Below, one piece after another: positions 22,846-35,442 of a DNA stretch of 64,000 bases. A program made the position numbers and the translations under genes. The stretch lies in the NCBI GenBank assembly GCA_026874595.1, contig CM049307.1:46873678-46937677 (forward strand), written 5' to 3'. A model generated the notes under the pieces. It saw nothing but the letters and a program-made list of their open reading frames with translations. It was not told the DNA's origin and did no database searches. This stretch comes from Sipunculus nudus (taxonomy: Eukaryota > Annelida > Sipuncula > Golfingiida > Sipunculidae). Positions within the stretch are counted from its first letter, which is position 1. The number at the start of each line of letters is the position of its first letter.

Positions 22846-24777
22846 CTTGATAGAAAAAATATATATTAAAAACCTGGGTCTGAAGGATCTTTACTCTAGT
22901 TCTGACTGTACCAGATATTTTGAAAAGGGGATGCTAGATGTATCAGAAATAACACTGTACTCATTAACCAATCCATGTTGGAATTTAAAATCGATGATTC
23001 AATCATTTGGCATCACTCTAATGAACAAAGATGCATGTCTATCATCCTTTTGCGACCTACGGGGTGATTATACAAGCAGGAAATCGAACGGTTTCATCAA
23101 GGTCAGTCAGTTTGTCCTTATTATTTTTTTTATTTATATAAGAAGTCGTGCTATAGTTTGAAAACAGCATCCCGCACACACATTGGGATCTCAGTTTGAG
23201 GGTATAATAGATTGATGTTCGATTACAATACGGTCACGTGAACAACAGTTAACCTATCAGGGACGATCTCATTCTTCCCATGCATGCATGCGGAAACAAA
23301 ACAAGTCTTTGGAGATCGTAGATCGTTATTACCTGTCTGTTTAATCCATTCTCTGTGTATTACGTAGAGATAATCAAGCGCTCAGACGCCGGCAGATTCT
23401 ATTATCTTTCCTTGGTCCCTTTATGTCACATCCAGGGACCTATTGTTCACAGACGAGCAAGGCATCAGCCCAGTTGTCGCCTTAACTTCTTGGCGAATTG
23501 ATAGCCTGTTTTGCATTAACTGCTGAATTGCTATCTTTGGTTTCGTCTGCGGCATGAGAATGTTTCCAGACAAATACGACATATTAACCAACATGAAAAG
23601 CGACTGGGACCTCCGGACCTATTGTTAACCGTAGTTTATCAGTAAAGTAAGGAATAATGATATGTTTGCTGTTTCTATACAACCCAAATGTTAATGTAGA
23701 TTGGATTTTTGAAAAGAATATCTAAATGTTAGGTGACTTTTTTACCATGTGCTCTACCGTCTCTGGCGGGATTTAATCAGACTATCAGCTGTATGCCTCA
23801 AATGACTTTGCCGCTATACTACGTCTTACATTCCCAACTGATGTAGCCGCTAAGTAATAGAAAATTGCTGGGAGGCTATAGCCTCAAATCAGTCTGAATA
23901 AAAAGTTGAAGCCTGTGGCATTAAGAATTATAATTAAATATTCTTAAATAGGTATTGTCATGCTGAAAATTTCTGACATATATTTACAAATGAATGAAAT
24001 GACTTTGTTCAGAAGTATTCATATATTGCACCGTACGACCGTTACCTCGAAAGTAAAGGAAGAAAACAATATGGTATGCCAAGAGGTCAACATTCTGCAA
24101 TAGGTGACAATAACGCTTAATTTCTAGATGACAGGGATGCGGAGCTGCTATTTAGTCTAAAGTGCTCGGTTTCTGTCAGTTTATGCCCTATGCTACAGGG
24201 GTCATCCATTATTTCAGCAGTCAATGGAACCCATGGCAGAAATGAGTGGGAAAATCCTCACCTAAGGGGGTATCTTCACCTTAAGGCACTAGCCAGGACG
24301 TACAGTTCAAAGAAAGCCGGAGGGAAGAAACAAACGCAGAGCCACTGGGTCCAAAATCTGATCGGTTGATTTGAGTCTTGCCTTCACTGCCGTCACTCAA
24401 TTAATTATATATATGGCAGACTTGCAGATTTCGCGATGACAATTCTGTACTGGTGTTTTTTTTTTCTCTGGATATGATTTAGGGCTCACGGTTGGAGAGT
24501 GTGTTAGGGTCACAGGATCCTACGTAGGAATGACACATTAAAGAAAGCTGTGTACAGCGTCGGCAGATATTGTAATTATTGTAGTTGCTGTTGTTGGACG
24601 CGGCGGCTTGAAAGCTTTGTTCTGTTTCCTTTGAGTATTGTTACTTTAATAAACGCTTAAACGTTTTGATATTGACTCATATTTGAATTTGTTTTATATT
24701 AGGATGGTTCAAGGCAGACCTAAATGTAAAATTCTGGAAATTTTGATTACAACGAATCTTTCTTTATCTCTCTGTCT
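22844..24777. other. Unique stretch, no gene recognised
   Basis: Only short frames. GGGACCTATTGTTCAC (about 23,434) and GGACCTATTGTTAAC (about 23,615) form a small diverged direct repeat. Confidence 0.4.
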
Positions 24778-24805
24778 CCTTTCTTCTTCTTCTTCTTCTT
24801 CTTCT

Positions 24806-24854
<49 letters not shown>
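24778..24854. repeat. (TTC)n(TC)n polypyrimidine tract
   Basis: About 11 TTC triplets (24,778-24,811) followed directly by about 22 TC units. One strand is entirely pyrimidine and the other entirely purine (GAA/GA). Confidence 0.97.
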
Positions 24855-24856
<2 letters not shown>

Positions 24857-25185
24857 CGAACTAATCCTCCGAGGGCAATGTACCCCTGTGAGAACATCTA
24901 GACAATGCGCAAACGTACTGTACAAAAGACTTTATGAAATAAAATTCACACGTGTTAGAAATGATAGGTAGCTTTTCTTCTTTAGTGGTTTAGATTTTGT
25001 TATTATATTAATACCCATTGCTTTAGTCATTTTTTGGCTGCTGACAACTTTCAAGAATAGAATATGTAATTTTATAATTAAAAATATAATTGTCCAATTC
25101 TTAATTTTATGTCTCCAGCAAAAAGCGGTGTTATCTTCTGTAATCATTCCTTGATAACCTGCGAAAAACATTTCTATACACAGAT

Positions 25186-25480
25186 AGAAAATTATCTGGG
25201 GTCGGCTTCAGCATCAGCCTGACTCTCAACATTGACAAAAGTTTCAGCTTCGCTTAGTCAACTCAGTACACTATACAGAAAGAGAAAATTATCGTTTCAG
25301 CTCGGCTGGCTTGACTCTAACCATTGACCAAAGTTTCAACTTCATTTTCTAAAGTTAATACAATATGCAGACTGAGAAAATTATTGTTTAAGCTCGGCTT
25401 GCTAGTCTAAAGTATTGTTTAAGCTAGACTTGCTGACTAAAGTTTCTGCTTCAAGTCCCTTCCATTATTTAAAAGCACCG
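25186..25480 (+). repeat. Degenerate tandem repeat, about 95-bp units
   Basis: AGAAAATTAT recurs near 25,186, 25,283 and 25,375, each followed by a GCTCGGCT-like block and an AAAGTTTC(A/T)(G/A)CTTC block. The last unit is compressed, with GTTTAAGCT(C/A) repeated at short spacing. Non-coding. Confidence 0.65.
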
Positions 25481-26677
25481 TGAGTTATTGCTTTAAGAAA
25501 GATTTCCGTTTAACCCTGTCGTCTGCTCAGAAATCGTATAATTAAAGAATTTTTTTATTTTGGTCTGTGAAGGATTTCTTTTTTTCTTTTCTTTTTCTTT
25601 TTTTATATCTGTGTTGTGTGCTGTAGGCAAAAAACACGGAAATTTAAACAGGAAATTAGAACAGCAGAACGTCACAAGTGTCATGACTGCAATGGCACAA
25701 ACCACAGACATTTTGAAGAATAACCTCGCCCCCCCTGGAACACGTTTGCATAATGCATGACTTTAATATAACACCGTACTTGTTCATTTTAATTTTAATC
25801 AGTACATCTATTTGTTGTATTATCATTTGATCAATCGACGTATAAAAGAATAAGTGATCCACATTTAATCCGCAATAGCCAATAATAATACTTACCGTAC
25901 ATTCCGAGGAAAAGGATTCCTTATGAAGGTATGAAATACAAACTTTTAATATAAATCGTATACTTCATTACCGTTTTGGATGTACATCAAATAAAAATGT
26001 ATGTAAAAAATAAACGAACAAGATAATTTAGGCATAGAACGTAATCCAACATTACTCTGTACTAAAATAAAAATTTTAAAAAATTCTCCTTTAGAAAAAA
26101 TCAATATAAACATAAGTTCTTTAAAGCTATTCCATTTTCCTCACATTTAAATCCGAGGATTAAATCAGTACGCACGCATGGGGAAATGAGTTGGTGTAAA
26201 TACCACACGCATTGCAGTCATGGACGTGAAACATATTTTACAAAAGATAATATATGAGATTTGACGTCATAACCAAGTCATAGATCCAACTTGAGCCACT
26301 TGATATCCATTGTTAAACGAGCAATACAATATCAGTTTGAAGACACATGGAAGAGGCGCTGACGTGTGATATATGATAATTTAAAATCCCCCGACGACGA
26401 CAGAGTGTGTGGTAGGTGTGTAACAACAAACCTGACTAGAAATACCATAAAATGCTTCATTGTGATTTAGTTATTGTACTTCAGTTTAAATTGCGGCGCT
26501 GTCTGAAACATGCCATTTCGAGATGCAATTGTGTTTGTTTAAAAAAGGGACGATTTTGTTTGGAGAGGTCAGATGATAAGCGTTTAACTGTCCATATACA
26601 CTCACAAAAGGAAAGGAACAATCAAACTGAAATATGCATCCTTCTAGCTGAATATAATATAATTTCTATTCTCCCTA

Positions 26678-26684
26678 TCTCTCT

Positions 26685-26779
<95 letters not shown>

Positions 26780-26792
26780 TTATATTTATATT
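26678..26792. repeat. Long (TC)n(TA)n compound microsatellite
   Basis: An interrupted TC tract from about 26,690 to 26,764 passes into TA and TATTTA repeats to 26,792. The 115-codon frame ending here is an artefact of the repeat. Confidence 0.97.
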
Positions 26793-29700
26793 CATTTAAT
26801 GTATGTATGTTACTTTAAGAAACAGATCACATAATATTCTTTGTTGAAAAGGGGGCGGAGGTATGTGGGTGTTTGGTGAAACTGCAGCTATTCGTGAAGC
26901 GGACATATTGGGAGGAATCTATCGGTCTATTTGCCACAAATAAATTAACCAATTAATTAAATTAATTAACTAATTAACTGTGGAAAACCTGTTTATTGAC
27001 AGTCTAGGCGTGTAGGCAGATATTTGATGGACATTTATTCACAACATAAACTTCTCTTGAATCAAAGATTGTGCCAATGAAACGAAAATTATGATATGAA
27101 GCAAATAAAGACGTCATGCCGGGTTAAGAATGGAATAATGTGACCTAGAGGTCACTCACGTCATATAATAATGCGTTTAGTTTGAAGAGGATTAGGACAG
27201 ATTTAGGGTGACAGTTTAATTTCGCCTACTTTTCACACCATGCGTGACCAGGGGGCAGATGTGAGCTCGAGAGAGCACTCTACACTGCTATTGTCTGTCG
27301 AGTGGCAACTTGAGGCGCCATTTGCATCTCTTCGGCTTAGATTTGTATTGGGCACGCGTAAGCTGTGAGAAACCCTAATGTAAAGCTTACAGGTTATGGC
27401 CTCCATGTCCCCATTACTGCGATATCTGGTGATTGTACATGCTTATGTTAAAGCCAATATTTGCCGGAAAAGCACTTTTCCTGCAATTATTGTATATTTT
27501 AAACGAAACTGGTCCTTATTATTAAAGTCAACAACATTATAAGTAACTTAAATTATATATAAAATTTTCCTTTGAATTTTTATAAATTTTTGTAATCTCC
27601 CTTTGGTGTTAAAAATATATATAATTTTTTTTTTCAAATTAGAGTTTACTTATCATGTAGCTCGTACACTTTATCCTTGTGCCTTCCAAATCTTAAGTTC
27701 ACATTGATTAGAAACAAATATGTCTCAAGTCCTGATTTTAATAACAATCGTTATTAACTGGTAACAATGATGTTGATGAAAACCATTCATATTTTTTATA
27801 CAAAATATCAACATACTATGTACGCGTATGTATGTCTATATCCGGTTTTAGGTAATTATAAAATAGTCGACGGTATACGTTGAAACACGTCTTAGCCTTG
27901 AAGTCTAAAACACTGCGCCTTCCAGAAATTAGTCTGGATGGTAATCTATTGCTAATATCCTGCCTATTTATTTCTTTTACAAGACTTACCTGCTCATTTA
28001 TTGAGACAGATTGTCATAGATTCATCTCCGCCCTTTAAAGCCAAATACTCAAATCATTGTGACGAACAGGTTATAAAACAACTGTAAACGTCGGCGAATC
28101 AGTCCCGTTACCAAACAGATTGATTTCGAAATACTTTATGATCGAGGTCCAAATCTGCGCCCTCTGGCGCCCTGTCTTATTAAATGTCATAGCATTGATT
28201 TTTACTGGAATTTCGCCCAGAGATTAATGCCCTCTGGGACGCTGATATTGCTCTCACCGTTGATGCAAGCCGGGATACATATTATCATATTATATTCTGT
28301 CAGTTTGAAACATTAGATCATACCATGTACTTTAGCCTAAAGGGAAAATCCGTTGGTACTGGTAGACGAAGGCGGTTTGAGGACTCACAGATGCACCTGC
28401 CAATATCAAAATCATCACATATACCCAGATTGTGCAGAAAGGCAGAAACCTTAAAGCGACGGCCTTGTCCAGTGATGTGTCTGGTCTATTTATCATTGAT
28501 TTCATAATCTGAGATTTTTCGGCTTTATGGTATCCATCTAGTGATTCATCTTGCCCAAGAATGTAGCAATGCCAGATAACTTATCATTAGAGGGGGATTA
28601 GCTTAGGATTAAATAGGGATTACTGAGTCGTTCATAACGCTTAAACAGAGCACAGCTGTTTATGAAGCATAAGTTCCTTATATCTTATCAATTACGGATA
28701 CTGCTACGCGACAAGCGCTGCCTGTTGGTTCTCTTTTATGCTTTAACAAAGTCTTCCAGATAACGTCACTCAAATCAAATGAAATTTTGTCAAAGAATAA
28801 AAAATAACGATAAATTGATTCAAAGTTGGATGTAAATCATTTTTTTCAATTTTAAATTAAAAAAAATATCTGAGACGATCCCTTCTAGTTATTAGATGGA
28901 CCCGACTTAGAACAAATGTAACACCGGTAAGGAAACTGAAACAAACGTAAGCACACAACTTATGAGCAGGTACAGGCCATCTTATTCTTAGCGCTGGAGA
29001 CACTGCAGAGCCCACATCATCTCAGCGTGCGGAGACAACTGAAGAAGTGAGGTCAGTTCTTAAAGACGCTTGGAGACTCAACGAGAACATCAAAGGAAGA
29101 GAACAAGCAAGAAGTCCTCGGCTCAGCAAGGGGGTATAGACTCAAGCCTCATTCATTAGACTCTGCCTCTCTTCTGCAAACAGAACTGAGAGAGAAAGGA
29201 ACGGCCAAAAGCGGCAGAGGTTAGAGATGATAGCGTGTAGTCCTAATTGGATGTGCAAGCTGAACATTAGCTACGCCGGCCCGGGTTTTCTAATCTGGTT
29301 TTTCCTTGGGAAGCCTCCGGTGTTTTCCTTCTTTAGTTATTCGTTTTGGATGATACAAGTGTATCCATCTTGCTTTAGTTCAAATGAATTAATCCCCCTT
29401 TGTGAAAAGAATAGAGTTTCCTTCAAAAACTAGTCTCTGCGTGGTCTTTTAACTGGCTTACCACTGTCAATATGATTTACTGGTTATCTCTGTCAACGTA
29501 AGACTTCATAAAATAGGGCATAACTCAACGATATAGAGGGGAAAGTGCAAACTTATTGAAATGTCAAATGTTATTATCTTCATATCTTTACTGAACATAG
29601 CGTAAGGAAAACTGTCATAACAATCTACAAATATATATTTGTTATAAAATGCAATCGTGTGCGCTAAATAAGCAATCGTAGACTAAATGGTATTACAAAT

Positions 29701-32700
29701 GTAAGTATTTTATATTACATCATAAAAACCTCCGATATTACCGCGATGGAGAGCTTTATATCCGCATATAATAAATGTTTTTGTTTCAACCAATAATTCA
29801 GCCTAACTGAATGATAAAGAACTCCTGTTTCGCATCAACAGTGAAGTCCTACGTATAACTTTCCTTGAACTAGCAATACAGCTGTACGCAGGAATATACA
29901 TAAATATCGTTCACTTCTCGAGACGTTTTCTGTATTCAGTAGTTTTGTCAATCCATACATAGTGGTAGGCTACCGTGTCTAAATTTTAGACATATGTGAG
30001 GCAGCATCTCGACCAGCCGAGCGCCATCTTTTCCTCCTTAAAAAAAACAGCCCAAGTGGTGTTATACAGATAGGTTCGTCTATTGTTTTAACTCTTAGCA
30101 TTCTAAAAAAATTTGAGCAGATCTTTTTTTTGGATCTGTATATTTTCTGTTTTCTGTTATACATCATAACCTATTGTACGTTGACAAGCTTATGTACAGA
30201 TAATTCCAAAATTTTATTTTATATGTAGATAAAGTCATCATAAATATGCTATCTGCATGAGACACATAACAACTTTTGATTTCGCGTCCTATACATAAAA
30301 CCCTAATTGTACCTTAACTGGCATCTTTCGGAACATATGTTTATATACATAGGGGAATATCTCTAAAAAGTAGCTTTAGACCGCTGTTTTCAGTTTCATG
30401 GTTTTAATCACATTTATAGCATTACTATTTAAATGCAAGTAATATTAAAACTATACTATTCTAGGGGAAAGGGGTTATTATCAGAATAATACAATCATTC
30501 TAACACTGACCTCATTGATGTCATGAACAGCGTCACACATATATTTAAAGCGTTGCATAAAACGACAACTCGAAAAGGGTAACGCTCGTTTCAAAGGACC
30601 TTGTTAGCTCATGGAAGAACCGTGGTTTCTGAAATAAAGAGGAACTATGTCTTCCTAGAGAAGTAAATTTTTCTCCCGGCAAAGAACTTGACAACTCGTG
30701 GTGGTTATAATAGATCCTCCTGGTATCCTGAAGAAAAAGCGTACGTTATACCCTCAAGGGTACGACGCACCTTTAACCTCATTCCGTGCCTTGTCATACT
30801 GGCATCGCTTCCCAAATGGTTCAGAGGAAAGCAAAGCAGTTCTGACGGGGCCGTAGCCAGTAGCCAAGAGGATGCCGCAGCTTCCCCCAGATTTAACATG
30901 ACATTTGGAAATAATGTTATCTCCAATTTGAGATACCGAATATCTGCCTGTGATGATTTTTGTATGAAAGCAGTTTGCAAACTAAAAAATTTTTTAGGTA
31001 TTCTCTCATTTCGAACAAATTACAGATAGAGATCTATCCATGGGACATCCCATTTTTAGTTATCATGAGAAAACTTGGTTGATTAATGAATGATCGATGT
31101 TTTATGTTTTTTAATGATTGGAACATTTTTCATGACATATAATTCTTCATTTATGGTATGGTTTTATTTTGAATATTAAATGTGCTACAAGACGTTTAAT
31201 TTCTAGGCTGTGCACCATTTTCACTGAAGGCTTCATCAAGATCCGGCACTCACCCCTGTCATAAATGGTTACAACCCTGTCAATCAAGACATAGGCACGA
31301 TACACAGGCAGTATTTACCCTGCTGATCATACTGGACATTTCAAGCTAAGCCTTTTTTATATCAATGTTCTGCCCTACCGTAGCTTAAAATGATAATGAT
31401 CTTCAACCATTATGTGTTAAGGGTCGGCAAACTACGTCACAGACATTATTTACTAGCTAAATCGTCACGAGGCCTTGCTGGTATATTCATAAGTATGAAT
31501 ATTCATAAATCATTCATACAGACATTCCCTAACATTAATTTTAACAAGATTTATTGTATGTTTAAATGGTCGGCTCAATGTAAGGAACTAAGTTTACTTA
31601 AAAATTTTTCCCATTAATTATTCATTAATTATATACATTCATATATATATTGCAATGTTAGGACCCGACAAAAATGACTTTAACAAATCTAAGAATCAAA
31701 ACTCTTGATTTGGGAAAAATTCACTATTTTCTTACACACAAAGGATATTCGACTTATATACGATACTAGTAATCTTCACTGATTATTTTCATTTACTCCG
31801 TTCAGCATCAATGTAAGGTCTCTCCAGCATTAACTAATCCCCCAAAGGTTTCAGTTCATCATTAAAAGCAAATCTATTATTTTTAATAAGAAAAAGAAAG
31901 TTAGAAAGCAATATATGTCTTCCTGTTTGTGATTTCTTCGTGATATAAAAATGAATTATATGATCTCTTCTGGGATCGTTTACGCCGCGTTTGGGGTGAT
32001 TGTTTGTCGGACCAGAACAGCCATAATGTCCCTAGGTCATGTCCAGCGCGCCATATTTGTCCCGCCGGCGCTTACAGTGGATGTCGTTAGTCGGAGACTG
32101 GTGCGGGTTTGTGCGAAGAATCCCGGAGTAAAACTTGATGATACCTCCGCAAATTACACCATTGTTCCCTGGTACTGTATAATGTGAATGAGTCTGCCGT
32201 TTTCCACTTGATCGAGTGGATGCCGAGTCATTTTTACGGTATTTTCGTGCTATGCATTTCCAAATTATCCTGCCTGATGGCGCCTTTATGCTAAATGAAC
32301 CAGAGCCAGCATTTCCCAAAACTAACATGAAATTTAAGGTTCAACAGAATTACCGTTAATGAAATGTATATTCTATTAAATCCCGCGATGTAACACAATC
32401 AGTCATGGGGCTTGTTTCCTATTTCTTTGTTTTTCAACTTGGTCAACTCTCTCAGACCCCCCACCCCCCAAGATTAACCCCCACCTCTTAAAATATCCGT
32501 CCAACTACCTGGCTTATATCAAGGCACTTCTTCCAGAATATCATTATTTTTTTCTCCTCCACCATTTATTATTAAACATATACAAAATTGATAATATGGA
32601 ACCTATACAAAATTAATTTTTGCTTAATTTTCAACACGTTATTTTTAAAGTATTATTCTGCAGAGTAGAACACTACTGGATCATAAGTTGGAACCTGTAG

Positions 32701-32808
32701 AACCCTGGCTGGGTCACCTGGTTGAGAATGTATAACATTGAAAGACCCGAAACACTCACTCACCCCAGAACGTTACTGATGATCCGACCAAGTCTGCATC
32801 CAATACCA
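26793..32808. other. Six kilobases of mainly unique sequence without a recognised gene
   Basis: Landmarks are an AATTAATTAA-rich patch at 26,948-26,980, a perfect 17-nt palindrome at 29,976-29,992 (TGTCTAAA, T, TTTAGACA) and a perfect 20-nt palindrome at 31,483-31,502 (ATATTCATAA/TTATGAATAT-like arms). Frames of 91-113 codons lie on opposite strands of the same GC-richer segment at 30,688-31,029; the longer one starts at TTG. Another opposed pair lies at 31,951-32,328. Neither resembles a known protein, and overlapping openness on both strands is more typical of base composition or an old repeat than of exons. Confidence 0.4.
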
Positions 32809-33090
32809 GCTTCTGTGGCTCAGTGGTAGAGCACAGGAATCAAAGCCGGGAGGTCGTGAGTTCAAATCTCAGCCGAGGCGGTGAGATTTTTTCGGTAGGC
32901 CCTAAGCCAGGGTGAGCATTCTGCAGACTAAATGGGAAGGCTGTGCCCAGCAGGTGTGTATCATTCACGCACGAGTGCGTCTTTGATGAGATCCTCGGTG
33001 TTATGACCCAGCAATGGTGATGATTACACATCCCGGACCCGCAGGTGCGGTAGACATCGGGCCTGGTCGACGCCAAGATACAAACATAAT
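32809..33090 (+). mobile_element. tRNA-derived SINE family B, copy 1
   Basis: The head begins GCTTCTGTGGCTCAGTGGTA, which contains the A-box TGGCTCAGTGG. The B-box, GAGTTCAAATC, lies near 32,860. Residues 32,809-32,882 fold only partly as a tRNA: the acceptor and T arms pair, the anticodon arm is poor. A body of about 200 bp follows and ends in GACGCCAAGATACAAA. The reverse frame ending in RFELTT is a familiar kind of spurious SINE translation. The assignment to a Pol III SINE is firm; the named family cannot be given without a database. Confidence 0.85.
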
Positions 33091-34500
33091 ATGATAGTCC
33101 CAAACCGAAATGGAACTTTGTGGATGTACATGTACAAGTGACGAAAAAATGGAAGATTATAAAGGAACGTATGTGAAACTGCTGCTGCTGATATGGTTAT
33201 GTGTATGAGTAAACACGGTCCACGTTTGTATGGAATCATAACAGGATTGTGTGACCAAAGGTTAAAACCTGAGCATGCGCGAAAACTAACTCCCTAACAA
33301 GGAGAAGAAACAAGAAAAAAGAAACACAAAAGAAACATCATTTCGAAGCTTAAAAATCTTTATTTGTGAAATTGTTCGGTACGATTACACTTGAGATGAA
33401 AAAAAAAATAATCCATAAACAGTATTTTGTTGGAACGTTTACATCGCATAGCATTTCAAACTGAAAAAATGCAACACCTGATTGTATATAGCAATATGTG
33501 TGGCGACCTCAAATAGGACTATGAAAAACAAAATGAATTCATATTTGAGTATTAATTCTGTCTCCGATAAATGGAGAAAATATAATGTCGGCACCTAGAA
33601 TATAAAGGACTGTTGAATGCGGCCAGAATAAACGTTACAAACTGGTTATTATAATAAAATTCTATACTTGTTAAAACATATATCTAGTAATAAATTGGCA
33701 GTAGTTTAAACTTTAGGTAGAACATAACCTACTTCCACCTGTGTAATGGTAAACTAGATTGAACAGCTATCTATTTTCGGGGGTTTTTTTTGCACCTGAG
33801 AAATGGCTTATTAATCATGTGTGTCGTAGATTACTCGAACGAGATCAACAGGGCTTAAGCATTTTGACAAAACACTTGTGACATTTATGTTACTTGGAAC
33901 AATTTAAATCTTGCTTATTCTTATTCTGAAGTTAGTGTTTGTTAATTATTGCAGTGAGGACCACATTGCATTAATCGCTTATATGTCATGCTCGTACCAG
34001 GTTGTTTTCTTCATACTTCAACATTTGCCACCTGTTTTGAAAAAGTCTAGGGTAATTTAATCACGTTTTATTACATTAAAAAATCACTGATTATTTTTAT
34101 TTTTTTCTCAACACATCGGGTCGTGAATGGGAGACTCGTTAATACTGTTCTTATTAAATGAAAAAACGGTGCTTTTTCAGACAATGCAATTCTGAAAAAT
34201 AGAAGTAAAGAGACATCCAGTTTAAAAAAAACTGCTGTTGCTAGTTGTGGGATACCAATAGATCGGTGGTGGGGTGTACTGCTGAAGAGTATGCTGCTAT
34301 GCTGCGCACTCGCAAAGGTCCCTATATTAGACAATGAAACATGCAAGATTTGTAATTAGTCTTACAATATTACTTTATCACCACAAAGGTAAACTTATCT
34401 CAGCCGTATCCATGAAGACGATGGGTGAGTACTTCAGTATAACAGTACCTTTGCGACAGGTTGTGTGATAAAGACGTTTGACTCTCACTGATGAACCAGG
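33091..34500. other. Unique AT-rich spacer between the inverted SINEs
   Basis: No repeat unit or gene recognised. A 91-codon minus-strand frame at 34,071-34,346 has no domain. Confidence 0.4.
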
Positions 34501-34504
34501 TGTA

Positions 34505-34580
34505 TGCCGGGTGTAGCGATTTCAGATGACCCCCACCTCGAATTACCTGGGGGGAAATCTTAAATGGGGGTAACCTGAGG
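34505..34580 (+). repeat. Dispersed repeat E, copy 1
   Basis: GTAGCGATTTCAGATGACCC at about 34,514-34,533 matches, reverse-complemented, the segment at 42,503-42,540, where it reads GTAGCAATTTCAGATAACCC. C- and G-rich runs follow in both. Confidence 0.5.
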
Positions 34581-34715
34581 TCTTGACACCGGTGTCCTTG
34601 AAACAGGAACAGCTGCCCAAGGATACTGCTTGGGCTTAACTACTCAGAACAAATTCCATCTGCTTCCTTGAGGGCGCCAATGAAAATTAATTTTACATTT
34701 TTTATTTTTATTTTT

Positions 34716-34785
34716 AATATTCTTTGGGTGGAGGCAACCGCCTCCATTTTTAATGCCAGCTTAACTACGTACACATACATGTGCA
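34716..34785 (+). repeat. Dispersed hairpin repeat F, copy 2
   Basis: GGTGGAGGCAACCGCCTCCA followed by TTTTT and TTAATGCCAGCTTAACTA. TGGAGGC and GCCTCCA form a perfect 7-bp stem around an AACC tetraloop. Matches the copy at 11,096-11,162. Confidence 0.75.
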
Positions 34786-34840
34786 GAATTCCATTCCGAC
34801 TTCGGACTACGTGACAGTGCCGTATAACATGCTTCCTCTA

Positions 34841-35118
34841 ATTTTATATCCTGGCGTCAACCAGGCGCGGGGACTACTGCACCTGCGGGCCCTGGGTGCG
34901 TAATCGTCCCCATTGCTTGGTTATACCTCCGAGGAACCACTTAAAGGCGCATTCATTTGTGAGTGAAACACGGCCATTGGGCACGGCCTTACCATTAAGC
35001 CTCCAGAGCGCTCCCCTGGGTGGGGACCAGCCGTCAAATATCCTACCACCTCGGCTGAGATTTGAACTCACGACCTACCGGCTTTGATTCCTGTGCTCTA
35101 CCCCTGAGCCACAGAAGC
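34841..35118 (-). mobile_element. tRNA-derived SINE family B, copy 2 (inverted)
   Basis: On the minus strand the head begins GCTTCTGTGGCTCAGGGGTA at 35,118, and the shared B-box GAGTTCAAATC follows. The body shares blocks with copy 1, such as CCCGCAGGTGC, AGCAATGG and the terminal GACGCCA(A/G)GATA. The two copies are nearly the same length (about 280 bp) and face each other about 1.75 kb apart. Confidence 0.85.
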
Positions 35119-35279
35119 CGGTAAATTACATACGTTTGTATGCATTAAAAGATACGAGAGCTCCCTGCACAAAACTAAATGTATATCAAAGCCAGCTTAC
35201 ATCTATACACTTATACCTTTGTGTAGAATGTTTTCGTGATGCTGGTCTACTACATGTGCGAAATTTGAAAGGAGACTAG

Positions 35280-35368
35280 TCTGACTTGCCGCCATATGTC
35301 CTCCTTAAATGTATTTAGATTATCTTGGCGGGTCCCCACATGATATAAACACGTGGCTATAAACAAGT
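35280..35368 (+). repeat. Dispersed repeat D, copy 2
   Basis: CTGACTTGCCGCCATATGTC, then AAATGTATTTAGATTATCTT, GGCGGG and ATATAAACACGTGGCTATAA. The same block order occurs reversed at 38,361-38,453 and in part at 47,996-48,052 and 5,966-6,012. Confidence 0.7.
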
Positions 35369-35442
35369 AGAACAACCGAATGGGATCGGCGTTTTCTGGT
35401 TATTTTTTATAAAAAATTCAAGGGATTACCTTTAGTGGATAC

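Noticed and set aside
30688-31029. 113-codon frame and its opposed 91-codon frame as an exon
   Set aside because: The plus frame starts at TTG, both strands are open over the same DNA, and neither resembles a known domain.
32809-32882. Functional tRNA gene
   Set aside because: The A- and B-boxes are good but the anticodon arm does not pair, no proper anticodon loop forms, and a 200-bp SINE body continues downstream.
34479-34530. CTGATGA at 34,479 as a second hammerhead
   Set aside because: No GAAA follows at stem II distance and no cleavage triplet with pairing arms is present.
34874-35087. Protein frames ending in RFELTTYRL on the plus strand
   Set aside because: This is a translation of the SINE tRNA head and its flank; the same peptide recurs at the other SINE copy.
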